Positions 5,852 through 6,391 of a DNA stretch of 6,391 bases are shown one piece after another. Every line of letters begins with the position of its first letter. Position 1 is the first letter of the stretch. Source of the stretch: an uncultured Pseudodesulfovibrio sp. Its GTDB lineage: Bacteria; Desulfobacterota; Desulfovibrionia; Desulfovibrionales; Desulfovibrionaceae. The DNA lies in contig CAMYLL010000164.1 in assembly GCA_947259235.1 (NCBI GenBank), positions 1-6,391 on the forward strand, written 5' to 3'. The notes beneath the pieces were generated by a model. That model had not been told where the DNA came from. It worked only from the letters and a program-made list of their open reading frames with translations, and did not search any database. Both the position numbers and the translations under genes were made by a program.

Positions 5852-6340
5852 CTACTTGAAGAGCTGGACCATGTCGCGGGTCATCTCGCGGTAGACGTCG
5901 GTGACGTAGATCACGCCCATGACCTTGTCGTTTTCCACCACCAGGGCCCAGTCGCGCCGGGTCTTGATGAAGGCGTCGAGCACGAGCAAGATGGGCTCGT
6001 TGGGCTTGAGAACGGGCGGCGACTTGATCAGGTAGTCGTCAAGGCGCAGCTGGGTGCAGATGAGGCAGGCGTTGGCGAACTGCTGGTCCCAGTCCACTTC
6101 GCCGTCGGACTTGAGGTTGTCGTCCTTGAGGACGGACTGCTTGACCGCCTTGAAGAGGTTCCACAGATTGATGGCGCCCACGAGCTTGCCGCCCTTGTTC
6201 TGCACCACGACCACCTGGGAGTCCGGGGCGTCGGTCATTGACTGGCGCATGACGCGGATGGCCTCGGCGAGGCTGGCGTCGTCCTGTACGGTGGGAAATT
6301 CGTCGCGCATCATGTCCCAAGCGCGTTTTCTGAGCATCAT
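5852..6340 (-). CDS. Stand-alone tandem CBS-domain protein
   Basis: A 162-residue soluble protein made almost wholly of two CBS domains, together one Bateman module. The first covers about 10-66 (FPTVQDDASLAEAIRVM, then VVVVQNKGGKLVGAINLWNL) and the second about 102-155 (LKPNEPILLVLDAFI, then WALVVENDKVMGVIYVTDV). A polar linker at 70-100 joins them. CBS pairs usually bind adenine nucleotides or SAM and report energy or ligand state to a partner. The second domain keeps the GVIxVTD pattern typical of a ribose-binding aspartate (D148), while the first lacks that aspartate. No catalytic domain is fused, so the partner is unknown. The start is the first of two adjacent ATGs, 10 bases after AAGGAG (complement of 6351-6356). 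The gene converges on the pyk unit and shares its terminator region. The name is secure at domain level only. Confidence 0.88.
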   Translation of the reverse strand: MMLRKRAWDMMRDEFPTVQDDASLAEAIRVMRQSMTDAPDSQVVVVQNKGGKLVGAINLWNLFKAVKQSVLKDDNLKSDGEVDWDQQFANACLICTQLRLDDYLIKSPPVLKPNEPILLVLDAFIKTRRDWALVVENDKVMGVIYVTDVYREMTRDMVQLFK

Positions 6341-6391
6341 GGTCCTGTATCTCCTTCATATGCATACACGAAAGTCGTTGCCGTTTGCATC

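Overview
The window looks like a GC-rich chromosomal segment of a sulfate-reducing deltaproteobacterium (Desulfovibrionales, Desulfovibrio/Pseudodesulfovibrio-like). This rests on protein style and on my unverified recollection that pyruvate kinase sits next to mraZ in that group. Almost all of it is housekeeping sequence. I see no mobile element, CRISPR array, tRNA or rRNA, and no clear new defence or metabolic system.

Minus strand, read right to left from 2944 to the left edge: the head of the division and cell wall (dcw) cluster, mraZ - rsmH - ftsL-like - ftsI. The ftsI gene runs off the left edge, so only its first 395 residues are present. The first three genes overlap by 1 and 4 bases (TGATG and ATGA junctions), and ftsI follows after 49 bases, so this is one operon. 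MraZ is the DNA-binding regulator of such operons. Just upstream of it lie five G-rich repeats at exact 10-base spacing (2970-3015), which fit a MraZ autoregulatory operator.

Plus strand, 3243-5698: pyruvate kinase (pyk) and a protein with an HD-GYP-type phosphohydrolase domain, overlapping by one base (TGATG). A strong 15-bp hairpin at 5724-5755 closes the unit. The pyk and mraZ units are transcribed divergently from a 298-base intergenic region. That region holds the MraZ repeats, A8 and T8 tracts, a plausible sigma70 promoter for pyk and a small hairpin touching the pyk ribosome binding site.

Minus strand, 5852-6340: a stand-alone two-CBS-domain protein that converges on the same terminator hairpin. 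The 96 bases between hairpin and CBS gene (5756-5851) show nothing I can name. The last 51 bases (6341-6391) carry its ribosome binding site and probably part of its promoter region.

The points most worth a second look are the phased MraZ repeats, the translational coupling of glycolysis (pyk) to a putative cyclic-di-GMP enzyme with a slightly degenerate active-site motif, and the residue pattern that predicts a potassium-independent pyruvate kinase.
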